This document shows, in pieces, positions 1-8,433 of a stretch of 41,639 nucleotides of DNA. How positions within the stretch are numbered: the stretch's first letter is position 1; the number at the start of each line of letters is the position of its first letter. Source of the stretch: Micromonospora sp. 15K316 (GTDB lineage Bacteria; Actinomycetota; Actinomycetes; Mycobacteriales; Micromonosporaceae); NCBI RefSeq assembly GCF_004348525.1, contig NZ_SMKG01000030.1, forward strand, positions 1 through 41,639, written 5' to 3'. A program made the position numbers and the translations under genes. Under the pieces are notes generated by a model. That model was given only the letters and a program-made list of their open reading frames with translations. It ran no database searches and was not told where the DNA came from.

Positions 1-464
1 GTCGAAGCGGCCGGGGCGGCAGGCGGAACGGCGCCGGCGTGCTGCGCGAGGTACTGGCGCGCGGCGCGTACCGCCGGGTGGTCCTCACCGAGCACCGCCG
101 GCCCCGCTGCGGCGATCCGGCTGTAGTTGCGGCGAGCCTCGTGCCGGTTGCCGAGCTCCTCCGAGACGCCGGCCAGGTCGTAGATGAGGGCCAGCATCAG
201 GGGATCGTTCGGATGCCAGCGACGCTCACCGGCGGTGTACGCCTCCTCCAGCACCCGCCGCGCGGCGAGCGGGTCGTCGGCCTCCCGGTGCAGCCGGGCC
301 AGCAGATGTGCGGTGTTGAGCACGTCCGGGTGGTCTTTCCCGTACGGCGGGCGCGCCGAATCGACGGCCTCGGTCAGCACCTGACGGGCGGCGGACAAGT
401 CGCCCGCGGCGCGCAGAGCGAGCGCCCGGTGCTGAACGGCGGCCAGAGGGGAGGGATGGGACAC
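1..464 (-). CDS. Tetratricopeptide-repeat protein, 3' part cut by window edge
   Basis: Reverse-strand reading frame that enters from position 464 and runs off the left edge, so only the first ~154 residues are visible. The translation has at least three TPR-like helix pairs, with motifs such as YGKDHPDVLNTAHLLARLH, HPNDPLMLALIYDLAGVSEELG and GEDHPAVRAARQYLAQ, the NB-ARC/kinesin-light-chain type of TPR in which each unit starts near a conserved HP. I chose the GTG at 464 because the frame has a TAG about 35 bases upstream and no ATG/GTG/TTG in between; the nearest GGAGG is rather far (about 20 bases), so the start is uncertain. TPRs are protein-binding scaffolds; no partner domain is visible. 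Confidence is good for the repeat class and low for any role. Confidence 0.6.
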   Translation of the reverse strand, partial: MSHPSPLAAVQHRALALRAAGDLSAARQVLTEAVDSARPPYGKDHPDVLNTAHLLARLHREADDPLAARRVLEEAYTAGERRWHPNDPLMLALIYDLAGVSEELGNRHEARRNYSRIAAAGPAVLGEDHPAVRAARQYLAQHAGAVPPAAPAAS

Positions 465-684
465 ATGGTCATGCTGCCCGGAGAAAGCCTCCGCACGCTA
501 CCCGCACCCGACCGTGTCGCCGAGGTGCCCGCCGTGACCTGGGCAGACGCCGCGCCCGGCGGGGCGGGGGAACACGATGTGCATGATCCACGACGGCCGT
601 GTACAGTAACTCCCCGTGCGGCCCGCCGGGGCGGCCATAGGGGTGCGAGATCATCCTGGTCGACGCGGTAGGCTGAACGAGTAA

Positions 685-771
685 GTCCGGGTGGCGGAAT
701 GGCAGACGCGCTAGCTTGAGGTGCTAGTGCCCGTATAGGGCGTGGGGGTTCAAGTCCCCCCTCGGACACCA
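685..771 (+). tRNA. tRNA-Leu (anticodon GAG)
   Basis: An 87-base tRNA with the long variable arm of a class II tRNA. The acceptor stem GTCCGGG (685-691) pairs with CTCGGAC (761-767), followed by discriminator A and an encoded CCA (769-771). The anticodon arm CTAGC/GCTAG carries a 7-base loop with GAG at 718-720. The variable arm forms a small hairpin (TGCCCG...GGGC), and the T arm has GGGGG-TTCAAGT-CCCCC. tRNA-Leu genes are common integration sites, and a recombinase remnant lies directly against the 3' end here. Confidence 0.95.
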
Positions 772-1089
772 AACACTTACCCAACGGTGTGCGCTGAGAT
801 CATTCGCAGCGCGCACCGTTCGCGTTTTGGGCTGGTAGGTGAGCCGGAGCCCGAGTTGTCGGTAGGCCTCGGCTTTGTCGGCGGGGTCGGCGTCGCGGGG
901 CGTGGTGGCGATGTCGCTGAGTGTCGCGACGAGGCTCGGGATTTCTGTTCCGCTCATCTGGCGCGTGCTGTTGCCTGCTGTCGCGTGGAGATCTACTTCG
1001 GCGTGGGCGCGTTCGGCTTGGGTCTGGGCGTTCCAGGAACTGGCGTGGCCGTGGGTGCGGGCCGACGGCGCGGCACGACCAACCGCGGC
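724..1089 (-). pseudogene. Recombinase family protein, C-terminal remnant
   Basis: An open reverse-strand frame without a start codon: the in-frame stop at 1090-1092 is its upstream limit, so the catalytic N-terminus is gone. The remaining ~120 residues have a helical stretch (QTQAERAHAEVDLHATAGN), then DADPADKAEAYRQLGLRLTYQP, which resembles the tail that follows the coiled coil in actinobacterial large serine recombinases. The frame ends inside the tRNA-Leu complement (GDLNPHALYGH). Its position against a tRNA 3' end suggests the scar of an integrated element. It abuts the 3' end of the kinase gene at 1098. The family call rests on recall of tail motifs only, with no catalytic residues to check. 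Confidence 0.5.
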
Positions 1090-1097
1090 TCACCGGC

Positions 1098-1880
1098 TCA
1101 CACTTGTCGACCTTGCCTGTGAGCCGTCCATTCGCTGGTCCAGGCGGCGAGGTCGTGCACCCACTTCTCGGTGCTGTGTTGGGATTTGGCCGACCACTTG
1201 GAGGCGTTGTGTGATGCGAATTGGTCCAGGGCGGCGGGGTCGGTCGTGGCCCAGGCCGGGAACTGCGCCAGCCACTGTTCGGCTTGTGCGGCGGTGTGGC
1301 CGCTGCCGATGAGCCATTGGACGAGCAGGGCGAGTTCGACCCATGGGGCTGCCTTGGTCGCGTAGGCCCAGTCGACGATTCGCAGGCCGTTCGTGGTGAG
1401 GATCAGGTTGGCCGGGTTCAGGTCGGAGTGGATGAGAGTGCCGCCGTCCATCCGTGGGACCGCGAAGCCAAGTCGTCCTTCCGGCGTGAACCACCGTCCG
1501 GTTGGAGCTGGCGTCGCCTGGAGGCCCTTGAGTGCTACGCCGAGCAGGTCGAGGTCCGTGCTGTCCGGGGAGAGGTCGGGGTGGGGACCGTCGAGAAGCT
1601 CGGCCCCCACCACCAACCATCCGTCGCGCTGGAAGTGCCACCGGACGGCCGGCGGGTAGCAGTCGACGGCGCTGGTTGCTGCCATTTCGTAGCGCAGTGA
1701 CCGGAGGCTCAGGTCCGTTGACGCGGCCTTGACGAAGACCTTGTCGGCTGAGCCGGTGACGGTCGACGCGATCTCCGCGTGGTTGGCACTCGGGGCCGGG
1801 TACACGTCGATGATGCCGCCGACTCGCGCGGCGATCTCCGCGGTGACGGCCTGGGGCAGAGCGGCCCAATCACTGCGCAT
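1098..1880 (-). CDS. Aminoglycoside phosphotransferase (APH)-like kinase
   Basis: A 260-aa protein of the APH/choline kinase fold. The catalytic loop is visible as HSDLNPANLIL (around residue 150; H-x-D-x4-N) and the metal-binding IVDWAYA (D of the DFG-equivalent) follows about 18 residues later. Upstream, VFVKAAS is the likely ATP-anchoring lysine strand. It would transfer phosphate from ATP to a small hydroxylated molecule in the cytosol; the substrate cannot be read from the sequence, and many actinomycete APH homologues are not resistance enzymes. Start ATG 1880 has AGGAAGGTGACCC just upstream. It is transcribed in the same direction as, and 14 bp after, the gene at 1895-2385, so co-transcription is likely. 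Confidence 0.75.
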   Translation of the reverse strand: MRSDWAALPQAVTAEIAARVGGIIDVYPAPSANHAEIASTVTGSADKVFVKAASTDLSLRSLRYEMAATSAVDCYPPAVRWHFQRDGWLVVGAELLDGPHPDLSPDSTDLDLLGVALKGLQATPAPTGRWFTPEGRLGFAVPRMDGGTLIHSDLNPANLILTTNGLRIVDWAYATKAAPWVELALLVQWLIGSGHTAAQAEQWLAQFPAWATTDPAALDQFASHNASKWSAKSQHSTEKWVHDLAAWTSEWTAHRQGRQV

Positions 1881-1894
1881 GGGTCACCTTCCTG

Positions 1895-2385
1895 TCAGTT
1901 GCCGCCGCCGGGCTGTGGCGGGTTCGGCGGGCAGCAGGACTCCGCCTCGCCGCGCCAGAATCGCATGTCCACCCGGTAGCCGGTGGCGTGCAGCGCCGCG
2001 AGCGTGAAGGTCACAGCGGTGCCGTCCATCATCCCCTCGGTGAGGATGGGGATGTGGTGGACGAAGCCTCCGGCGATCTGTTCGCAGGCGGCGGCGTAGG
2101 GCACCGTGTGCTGCAACACCGAGTGCCACACCGCGTCCACCGGGAGGGTCGGCACGACGCGGCCGATCGACCCGTCCGGCAATGGCATCCCGAAGTTCGG
2201 GTTGTCGACGTTGTCGGCGTGTGCCTTCAGGAACACGAGGAACTGCTCGACGGCCTGTTCGGCGTAGCTGCGGGTGACTTGCCGGTCGGCGGCGAAGTAG
2301 TCGACCAGCTTCCCGAACGTCTCGGGCCGACGAGGGTTCGGGGGTCGCTGGCGATCATGCTCGACCTGTCTGCGGTGATAGTCAC
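1895..2385 (-). CDS. Glycine-rich-domain-protein-like (DUF1399-type) small protein, apparent frameshift near its N-terminus
   Basis: The main frame encodes PETFGKLVDYFAADRQ through PVDAVWHSVLQHTVPYAAACEQIAGGFVHHIP and a C-terminal CCPPNPPQPGGGN. The D-x-x-WH ... Y-x-x-x-C ... G-x-x-x-HH-x-P pattern recalls the helical core of GRDP/DUF1399 proteins; function unknown. The frame itself opens at 2461, but the only good ribosome binding site (AAGGAG, complement of 2391-2396) sits before a GTG at 2385 in another frame, which reads MTITADRSSMIASDPRTLVGP. The two parts join smoothly (…TLVGP-ETFGKLVDYF) if one base is restored near 2325. So either this copy has a one-base deletion, there is a sequencing error, or translation starts at 2461 without an obvious RBS. 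The coordinates given assume the frameshift. Confidence 0.5.
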
Positions 2386-2555
2386 GACTTCTCCTTGAAG
2401 CTATTGCGGTTGGTGGCGCTGACTTTGCGCCGAATGCGGAGGTAGGGGCCTCCGCGCCCATGCCTGTCCATCGGTGAAGCGATCATGAGGTGCCGGTGGG
2501 TCGCGGCGGGGCCGAGGTGGAGGACCCCTCTTCCTCGGCCGAGGGTGGCGCACCA

Positions 2556-2891
2556 TCACTGCTCCTCGGCGATCGATCGCCGGAACGGACCCCATGCGAC
2601 GAAGCGCGTGAACAGGTCGCGTGGGCCTGGTCCGTCGTTGGGGTTCAGGTGGTACAGGTCGTGCATCGCCTCGTACATCAGGCCGGCGAGGTAGATCGTC
2701 AGGGTTGCCTCTTGACGCGCGAACTCGGCCTTCAAATTGAGCCGGGCGGAGGCGCAGGGCCATGGATGGCCGCATGCCCGGCAGGCCCAGACTGGGCGCA
2801 GCGGAGTGTGTGGCGGGCTGGTTAACGTGCGATGCCGCGGCCGGTCAGGATGTGGTCCGAGGCGCGGTGTGGGAAGTAGCTCCGAGATCAC
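2556..2891 (-). CDS. Conserved actinobacterial hypothetical protein (Cys-rich WACRACG motif)
   Basis: The frame extends to 3050, but the convincing start is GTG 2891: its first bases overlap the TGA of the preceding small gene (GTGA), a usual sign of translational coupling. This gives 111 residues. The visible pattern is WACRACGHPWPCASARLNLKAEF, two close cysteine pairs that could bind a metal, followed by an amphipathic helix and LAGLMYEAMHDLYHLNPNDGPGPRDLFTRFVAW. I recognise this as a family frequent in Micromonosporaceae and close relatives, often with vague names, but I cannot assign a reaction. It lies downstream of the 60-aa gene at 2888-3070, probably in one transcript. Confidence 0.6.
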   Translation of the reverse strand: MISELLPTPRLGPHPDRPRHRTLTSPPHTPLRPVWACRACGHPWPCASARLNLKAEFARQEATLTIYLAGLMYEAMHDLYHLNPNDGPGPRDLFTRFVAWGPFRRSIAEEQ

Positions 2892-3070
2892 CAGCGGCCC
2901 CCGTTCGCGCGGTACCGCTGAGCCGGCGTCAGGTTGCCGGCACGGCCGGGCTGAAGGGTTGGGAAGACGGTCGTCGGCTGGTACATCCACGCTGGCATGT
3001 TGGCCCCGCGCACTCGGCGATTCAGCTTCGGCTTCTCCGCCGGCCGACAACGGAAGAACGCAATACGCAC
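2888..3070 (-). CDS. Small hypothetical protein (60 aa)
   Basis: The frame is open to 3127, but GTG 3070 is preferred because GAGGAGG lies 5 bases before it. The product, starting MRIAFFRCRPAEKPKLNRR and ending LTPAQRYRANGGRW, is basic and proline-containing, with no membrane segment. Its TGA overlaps the GTG start of the next gene (GTGA), so the two are probably translated together. I do not recognise the family. The strong RBS and coupling make it a real gene rather than a chance frame. Confidence 0.55.
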   Translation of the reverse strand: MRIAFFRCRPAEKPKLNRRVRGANMPAWMYQPTTVFPTLQPGRAGNLTPAQRYRANGGRW

Positions 3071-3407
3071 GTTGACCTCCTCCTCGTTGGGAAGGGGTCG
3101 TCGCGAGATGTCATTCTGGATACTCATCCGACCCCCTCAGATATTCGAGTCCTGGCTAAGCTCACGACTTCGCAGCTGACCGGTCAGCGGAGGCGGCTGC
3201 TCGTTTTCGGACCGCCGCTAATGATTTCGCCCGGCATGCGGACGGGTATCTCAGCAACGAGAATTGCGCACCGGGCCAGATGAGTCGATAGCGTCGATGC
3301 GGACAGGCGATGTTGTCCGCATGCAACTGTCGATGTAGCGTTCGGCCGCGTATGGTCAGGTCCGTCCGGCTGCGGCAGCGGCGGGTGAACGGCATTCAGG
3401 AGTACGG
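3071..3407. promoter_or_regulatory. Divergent intergenic region with an inverted repeat
   Basis: This 337-bp gap separates the reverse-strand pair ending at 3070 from the forward XRE gene at 3408, so it should hold both promoters. It contains a perfect 7-bp inverted repeat, GCGGACA (3299-3305) and TGTCCGC (3314-3320), 8 bases apart, about 90 bases before the XRE start. Short reverse frames here (for example 3162-3395) are Arg/Ser-rich and unconvincing. The repeat may be an operator for the adjacent regulator (inference). Confidence 0.35.
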
Positions 3408-4640
3408 GTGGCTCAAACTCCACGACGGCTGACCCCGAATCGATCAGTGCTGCATGGGTTCGGCGCGGCGCTGCGACAGTGGCGTGTGTGCCGCGGGCTG
3501 TCCCAGCGTGCTTTGGGCGGCCTGGTGCATGTCAGTGGAGACCTCATCGGCAAGGTGGAGAAGGCCGAACGTTGGCCGTCCGCGCGCCTCGTCGAGTCGT
3601 GTGAGGCTGCGCTGCAGACGGGTGGTGAGCTGGTCCGCTTCCTGTCAGTTCTCGAACGTGAGCGTCGGCTGACCGGCGTCGGCTACCGCTGGGTCGACAG
3701 TGTGGATGGCCAACTCCGGGCTGTCATGGATCATCCCGGCGAGCCTGACCTGCTCCGCTCGTGGCACGAGCAGCTCGCCGTTCTCGCCATTTCTGGGAAC
3801 CGCACCGGATACGCAGGGATGGCGTCCACCGCCCAAGCGAAGATCAGTGCCGCAGCCACTATCGGGCGGCGCGGCAGCGCAGCTGACCGTCGAGAGGTAC
3901 TGATCGCGCAGGCACTGTGGGCTGAGTTCCTCAGCTGGATTGACGAGCAGAGCGACGCTGCTGAGGCGGACGCATGGTTGCGACGTGCTCAGCAGCACGC
4001 CGTCGAAGCCAACGTGCCAGTGCTAACGAGCTACGTCCTGATGAGGCAGAGCCAACGCGCCATCGAGCGCTACGACCCGGGTAATGCGGCCGCATTGGCG
4101 CAGCGGGCGCTGGAGGAGGATCTGTTACCAGGCCGTATCCGCGCTCTGCTGCTGGTCCGTCAGGCCCAGGCATATGCGATGGGAGGTGACGAAGACGCCT
4201 GGGCAGCCAGCATCGACAAGGCGCATAAAATCGCTGGCAGCGCCGACTGGGAGTCGGAACTTCCGGTCGATGTTGGCGGCCACTGCGACCCGGTGTATGT
4301 GACTGCGCACGAAGCGCATTGCCGTCTGCTCCTCGGCCAGCCGGCGGCTGCAGCCGATCTCTACGAGCAACTCCTGCGCCACTGGCCTGCTCAGTGGCGT
4401 GTCGACGAGGCCCTTTGTCGATCGGCCCTGTCCACCGCCTACGTGCACAGTGGCGACGTCGAGCGCGCGGCGACCGAGGCCACCAATGCCCTTGCCCTGG
4501 CCACTGCCACCTCGTCCGCACGGGCGCTGCGCTGGTTGAACCCGACGGCGGTAGCCCTTCGACAGCAGACAGCCGTTCCCGAGGCTGCGGCCTTCGTGTT
4601 CGCCTATCGGCAGACGACCCTCAAAGCGTGCAACCATTAG
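3408..4640 (+). CDS. XRE-family helix-turn-helix regulator with TPR-like tail
   Basis: A 410-aa protein. Residues ~15-70 form an XRE/Cro-type HTH: LRQWRVCRGLSQRALGGLVHVSGDLIGKVEKAERWP, the usual recognition-helix layout. After a linker the rest is helical and TPR-like (YDPGNAAALAQRALEEDLLPG, GQPAAAADLYEQLLRHWP, HSGDVERAATEATNALALATA), the architecture of actinobacterial regulators that sense a peptide or small ligand through the repeat domain. GTG 3408 is chosen because CAGGAG lies 5 bases upstream. Only 3 bp separate its stop from the creatininase-family gene, so the two probably form an operon, possibly self-regulated through the 3299-3320 inverted repeat. Confidence 0.75.
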   Translation: MAQTPRRLTPNRSVLHGFGAALRQWRVCRGLSQRALGGLVHVSGDLIGKVEKAERWPSARLVESCEAALQTGGELVRFLSVLERERRLTGVGYRWVDSVDGQLRAVMDHPGEPDLLRSWHEQLAVLAISGNRTGYAGMASTAQAKISAAATIGRRGSAADRREVLIAQALWAEFLSWIDEQSDAAEADAWLRRAQQHAVEANVPVLTSYVLMRQSQRAIERYDPGNAAALAQRALEEDLLPGRIRALLLVRQAQAYAMGGDEDAWAASIDKAHKIAGSADWESELPVDVGGHCDPVYVTAHEAHCRLLLGQPAAAADLYEQLLRHWPAQWRVDEALCRSALSTAYVHSGDVERAATEATNALALATATSSARALRWLNPTAVALRQQTAVPEAAAFVFAYRQTTLKACNH

Positions 4641-4643
4641 CCC

Positions 4644-5360
4644 GTGGATCTGATCACCACGGCGACGAGCACCGACGAGTCCGAGCGAGCGGCGTCCGTC
4701 GCAGTCCTCCCAGTCGGGAGTTTCGAACAGCACGGCGCCCACCTCCCGCTGCTGACCGACACCATCGTGGCTTGCGCGATTGCAAAGGCGGTCGCCGAGC
4801 GCTACGACCTCTTTCTGTTGCCGCCTGTGACGATCTCTTGCTCGCACGAGCATGCGGCGTGGCGTGGAACCGTCAGTATCAGCGCCACCACCCTCGCCGC
4901 TGTCGTCACTGACATTGCCAGCTCTCTGCGTGAATCGGGCATCGACCGGCTCGTTGTGATCAACGGACACGGCGGGAACTACGCGCTCGCCAACGTCGTT
5001 CAGGAAGTCAACGTCGGCGGACCGCGGATGACTTTGTTTCCCGCGCGGGCCGACTGGGACGACGCTCGGGTGGCCGCCGGCCTGCACAGCACAGCCCACC
5101 AGGACATGCACGCGGGCGAGCTCGAGGTTTCGCTGCTGCTGCACGTTGCGCCCGAGGTAGTGCGTGATGGCTTCCAGCATGCTGACCACGTAGCGGACGA
5201 TCGACGTCACCTCCTCACACAGGGTATGAGTGGCTACACCACCAGCGGCGTCATCGGTCTGCCGTCCCACGCCACCGCAGTCAAAGGCAAGGCCGTACTC
5301 GAAGACCTTGTTCGCTCCTTCGCCGGCCATTACGGCCTGCTATCGAGGGCCAAGGCATGA
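4644..5360 (+). CDS. Creatininase-family amidohydrolase
   Basis: A 238-aa protein of the creatininase fold, which includes creatinine amidohydrolase and the peptide-trimming protease MftE. Metal-ligand motifs are complete: E28 and H30 in GSFEQHGAHLPLLTD with D39, the signature VINGHGGN around residues 107-114, and an acidic HAGELEVSLLL around 155-165. The length fits the family (about 230-260). GTG 4644 is the first start after the XRE stop; no strong RBS is present, consistent with translational coupling to the upstream gene. With a regulator before it and a peptidase after it, a role in processing a peptide or peptide-like molecule is plausible, but the substrate is unknown. Confidence 0.8.
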   Translation: MDLITTATSTDESERAASVAVLPVGSFEQHGAHLPLLTDTIVACAIAKAVAERYDLFLLPPVTISCSHEHAAWRGTVSISATTLAAVVTDIASSLRESGIDRLVVINGHGGNYALANVVQEVNVGGPRMTLFPARADWDDARVAAGLHSTAHQDMHAGELEVSLLLHVAPEVVRDGFQHADHVADDRRHLLTQGMSGYTTSGVIGLPSHATAVKGKAVLEDLVRSFAGHYGLLSRAKA

Positions 5361-5604
5361 TCAGGAAGTAGTGCTGGACAAGCGCTGATCTCCGCATCGA
5401 CATTGCCCCGGGAAAGCGAACGGGCAGCGGCGGTTTGTGAGGCTGTCCAGCGGTAGGGGCAAGGTGCTCGGGCGTAGAGTCGGCCACGTCTAGGCACTCA
5501 CGCTGGCCCGGGGGATCGAGCCCTGCCGGCCGCGCCGGTGCCCCCGCGACCGGTTGACGAGCCCGCCGTCGTCCGGCCGTCTGGAAGCTGTTCGAGGAGG
5601 ACCC

Positions 5605-7434
5605 GTGAGGCTGGCGGAGGACATCGCTGAAGTGTCGGTGGAAAACGCGGTCCGCGCCTCGGTGAGCTATGACCAGCTGCGTACCGGTCATGACGGCCTG
5701 TACTGGCTGGAAACTCGGCCCGACGCCGACGGAATTGCGACGGTGACAGGATGGCGGGCCGGCAACGGCAAGCAGGATGTCAGTCCCGAGGGCTTCAACG
5801 TCAGCAGCAGCGTGCACGCGTACGGGGGCGGAGCGTTCGCTGTCGCCGAGGGAACCTTGTGGTGCGTCGGCGGGGATGGCCTCTACCGGAGCCGTCGTCA
5901 CGGCGGCGAACTCGAATTGGTCATCCATGGGTCCTTCGGTGACCTGACGATCGGCGACGGCGAGTTGCTGGCCGTGCGGGAGTCGGCGCAGGGTGACGAA
6001 CTCATTGCAGTGTCGCTCACCGGGGCTCCGCAGATGCGAACTCTCGTCGCGTCCCGGGGGTTCCTCGGCGCGCCTCGGCCGGGCCCGGGTTGGTTGGCCT
6101 GGACCGCGTGGAGCGAGCGCGACATGCCCTGGGATGCGTGTGAGGTGTGGGTCGCCTCCTACTCACCGCGTGGTTCGGTCGAGGGCCCAGCAAGGATCGC
6201 CGGCGGTCCAAAGGAGTCTGCGGTTGAGCCGCGGTGGGGACCAGACGGGGTCTTGTACTTCGTGTCGGACCGCAGTGGTTGGTGGAACCTCTACCGGTGG
6301 AACGGCCACCAGGGGGAGCCGGTAGCACCGATGGCGGGTGAGTGCGCCGCGGAGCCATGGGAGCTGGGTTACGCGTCGTACGGCTTCCTGGGCGACGGTC
6401 GAATCATCGTGGCGGTGCAGGAGGGGCCGCGACATCGCCTCGTCGTCGTCGAGCCTGACGGCACTGTCCGCCCGGTTGACCTCCCGTACACGTCGATCAA
6501 GCCGTACCTAGCCGTGCAAGGGACGACGGTGGCCTTGATCGGATCGTCACCCACCGCAGCCCCGCAGGTCGCGTTGATTGACCTGGCTGAGGCCGATCCC
6601 CATGTGGAGGTGCTTGCCAGGCCGGAGCACGCCGCACTCGACGGGGCGCGAGTGTCGACGCCGACGGAGCTGTGCGTTCGAGTGGCCAGTGGCCGGGAGG
6701 TGCTTACGCTGGTCTACCCGCCGACGGGCTCGGCTGCGGACTGGCGGGCACCGGTGATCGTCCGGGCGCATCCCGGGCCTACCGCCTCCTGCCTGCTGCG
6801 CCTGGACTGGCAGGCGCAGTTCTTCACCAGTCGCGGATTCGCCGTCGTTGATGTCGACTACCTGGGTAGCACCGGGTACGGCCGAGTGTTCCGGGAATCG
6901 CTGTACGGCCGGTGGGGTCTGGACGATGTCGATGACTGCGCGGCGGTGGCGGTTCACCTGCTGGCGACAGGGCGGGCGGTGCGGGGGCAGGTGTTCATCC
7001 GCGGTGCCAGCGCTGGCGGATACACCGCGTTGCACGCGGTGGCACAGGACGGCCCGTTCGCCGCTGCCACCGCTGTGTCGGCGATCGTGGATCCTGACCG
7101 GTGGGCCGAGACGGTGCCCCGGTTCCAGCGGGCGCACGCGATGCGGCTGCGCGGGGGTGCCGGCCCGGTCCGTGCCGCCGCTGTCCGACGGTCAGTGTTG
7201 CTCATTCATGGCACCGCCGACGAGGTGGCCATGGTCGAGGATGTCCACGATCTCGCCGAGGAGTTGACGTCCCTCGGCGCGGCGCCCGAGGTGCTACTTC
7301 TTCCTGACGTCGGCCACTATGTGGCGACCTCCCGTCAAGCAAGCGCGGCGCTGGAAGCGGAGCTGGCTCACTACCGCTCCGTGATGGCGGATGAGTCCAA
7401 CGATCAACGGGGGCTACACAGCGGCCAGCGGTAG
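5605..7434 (+). CDS. Prolyl oligopeptidase-family (S9) serine peptidase
   Basis: About 609 aa from GTG 5605, chosen for the strong GAGGAGG with 4-base spacing; the frame is open further upstream to 5554 without such a site. The N-terminal ~370 residues are beta-propeller-like, with repeated VYFVSDRSGWWNLYRW-type blades. The C-terminal alpha/beta-hydrolase domain has the nucleophile elbow GASAGGYTA (Ser around 470), HGTADEVAMVED (Asp around 538) and DVGHYV (His around 570). There is no signal peptide, so it is cytosolic. Such enzymes cleave after proline in short peptides or act as acylaminoacyl peptidases. It is separated from the creatininase-family gene by 244 bp in which I see no gene, so it may have its own promoter. 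Confidence 0.8.
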   Translation: MRLAEDIAEVSVENAVRASVSYDQLRTGHDGLYWLETRPDADGIATVTGWRAGNGKQDVSPEGFNVSSSVHAYGGGAFAVAEGTLWCVGGDGLYRSRRHGGELELVIHGSFGDLTIGDGELLAVRESAQGDELIAVSLTGAPQMRTLVASRGFLGAPRPGPGWLAWTAWSERDMPWDACEVWVASYSPRGSVEGPARIAGGPKESAVEPRWGPDGVLYFVSDRSGWWNLYRWNGHQGEPVAPMAGECAAEPWELGYASYGFLGDGRIIVAVQEGPRHRLVVVEPDGTVRPVDLPYTSIKPYLAVQGTTVALIGSSPTAAPQVALIDLAEADPHVEVLARPEHAALDGARVSTPTELCVRVASGREVLTLVYPPTGSAADWRAPVIVRAHPGPTASCLLRLDWQAQFFTSRGFAVVDVDYLGSTGYGRVFRESLYGRWGLDDVDDCAAVAVHLLATGRAVRGQVFIRGASAGGYTALHAVAQDGPFAAATAVSAIVDPDRWAETVPRFQRAHAMRLRGGAGPVRAAAVRRSVLLIHGTADEVAMVEDVHDLAEELTSLGAAPEVLLLPDVGHYVATSRQASAALEAELAHYRSVMADESNDQRGLHSGQR

Positions 7435-7488
7435 TCGGTGACGCACGTACTCGCCGAACTCGCGGACCTCCGGCTCAACCCGATAGGG

Positions 7489-8360
7489 CTAGAGGTCGGC
7501 CTGTACCTCGACGATGCGCTGTTGGCAGCGGTGCGACGTGGTTCGTGCGGCGTAGTCGACTGCCTCGCGGGCGGTGGCGCAGGCCTCGTCGATGTGCCCG
7601 GCGGCGGCCAGCGACGATGCGAGCAGTGCGGTGTCGATGGCGAGTCGCCGGACATGGGTGGGGCTCAGGGTGGAGAGGGCGTCGCCCAGGTGACGTTGGG
7701 TCTGCCGCGGTAGGCCGAGGTCGTGGAAGCAGTGAGCGATCTCGTCAGCGAGGTACGCCGCGTCGAAATACCCGATCCACGGCGGCTCGTCCTCGGGCTT
7801 GCTTCGGGCCAGATGCCTCTCCGCGATGTCGAGGTGGGTCAGGCAGTCGCCCTCGCGTCCGAGGCGGGCGTGCGTGCGCGCCACCACCGCGTGCAGCGCG
7901 GCTGCCACAGCAGGCGTCGCCTCTGTCTCGCTTCCTCGCACCGCCGTCAGCGCATCCTGCGCGCCTGCTCTGGGTGACCGCAGTGTAGCGCGAGGTGGCC
8001 GATGTTCACGGCGAGCAGGTAGCTGCCGTACAGGCGGTCGTCTGCGGCTTCCGTCAGACGCAGAGCGCGAAGGTAGCGGCGCTGGGCGAGGCCATGGGCG
8101 CCGGTGTCGACCGCCTGGTACCCGCAGAGCTCGAAGAACCCCGCCGCGAGCGTGTAGAGATGGCGGCCAACAGGCTCGGAGGCGGGGCTGTTCGCCAACA
8201 GCCGGTTCAGGTCGCCCTTCGACGTACCGCTGCACCTGTCGGTGGACTCGTCCAGCGCCGTGGGTGTGGTCCAACTGCCGGAACATCGCCAGCGCGGTCT
8301 CCGCCGAATGAAGATCCTCATCGTCAACCCGATCAGGCGAGCCGAGCCGTCCGGCCACGG
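7489..8360 (-). pseudogene. TPR-type XRE regulator remnant, frameshifted and lacking its N-terminus
   Basis: The reverse strand carries coherent helical TPR-like protein split over two frames. One frame gives GSPDRVDDEDLHSAETALAM ... VQRYVEG; the second continues DLNRLLANSPASEPVGRHLY ... LHCGHPEQARRM; the first resumes AQDALTAVRGSETEATPAVA to the stop at 7489. The breaks fall near the GGG run around 8218 and near 7965. The upstream HTH part is missing: the remaining sequence overlaps the start of the forward methyltransferase remnant. The two frameshifts and lost N-terminus indicate a decayed gene of the same class as those at 3408 and 21897. Boundaries are approximate. Confidence 0.6.
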
Positions 8361-8433
8361 ACAGGCGGGGTCCCGCTGAGCGGAACGGCGGGCCATTCGA
8401 TCGGGCGGCCATATGGAAGGGGAGAGCACCCGA

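Noticed and set aside
374..784. Reverse frame with SEGGLEPPRPIRALAPQASAS
   Set aside because: This is the classic false product of reading the complement of a tRNA-Leu gene.
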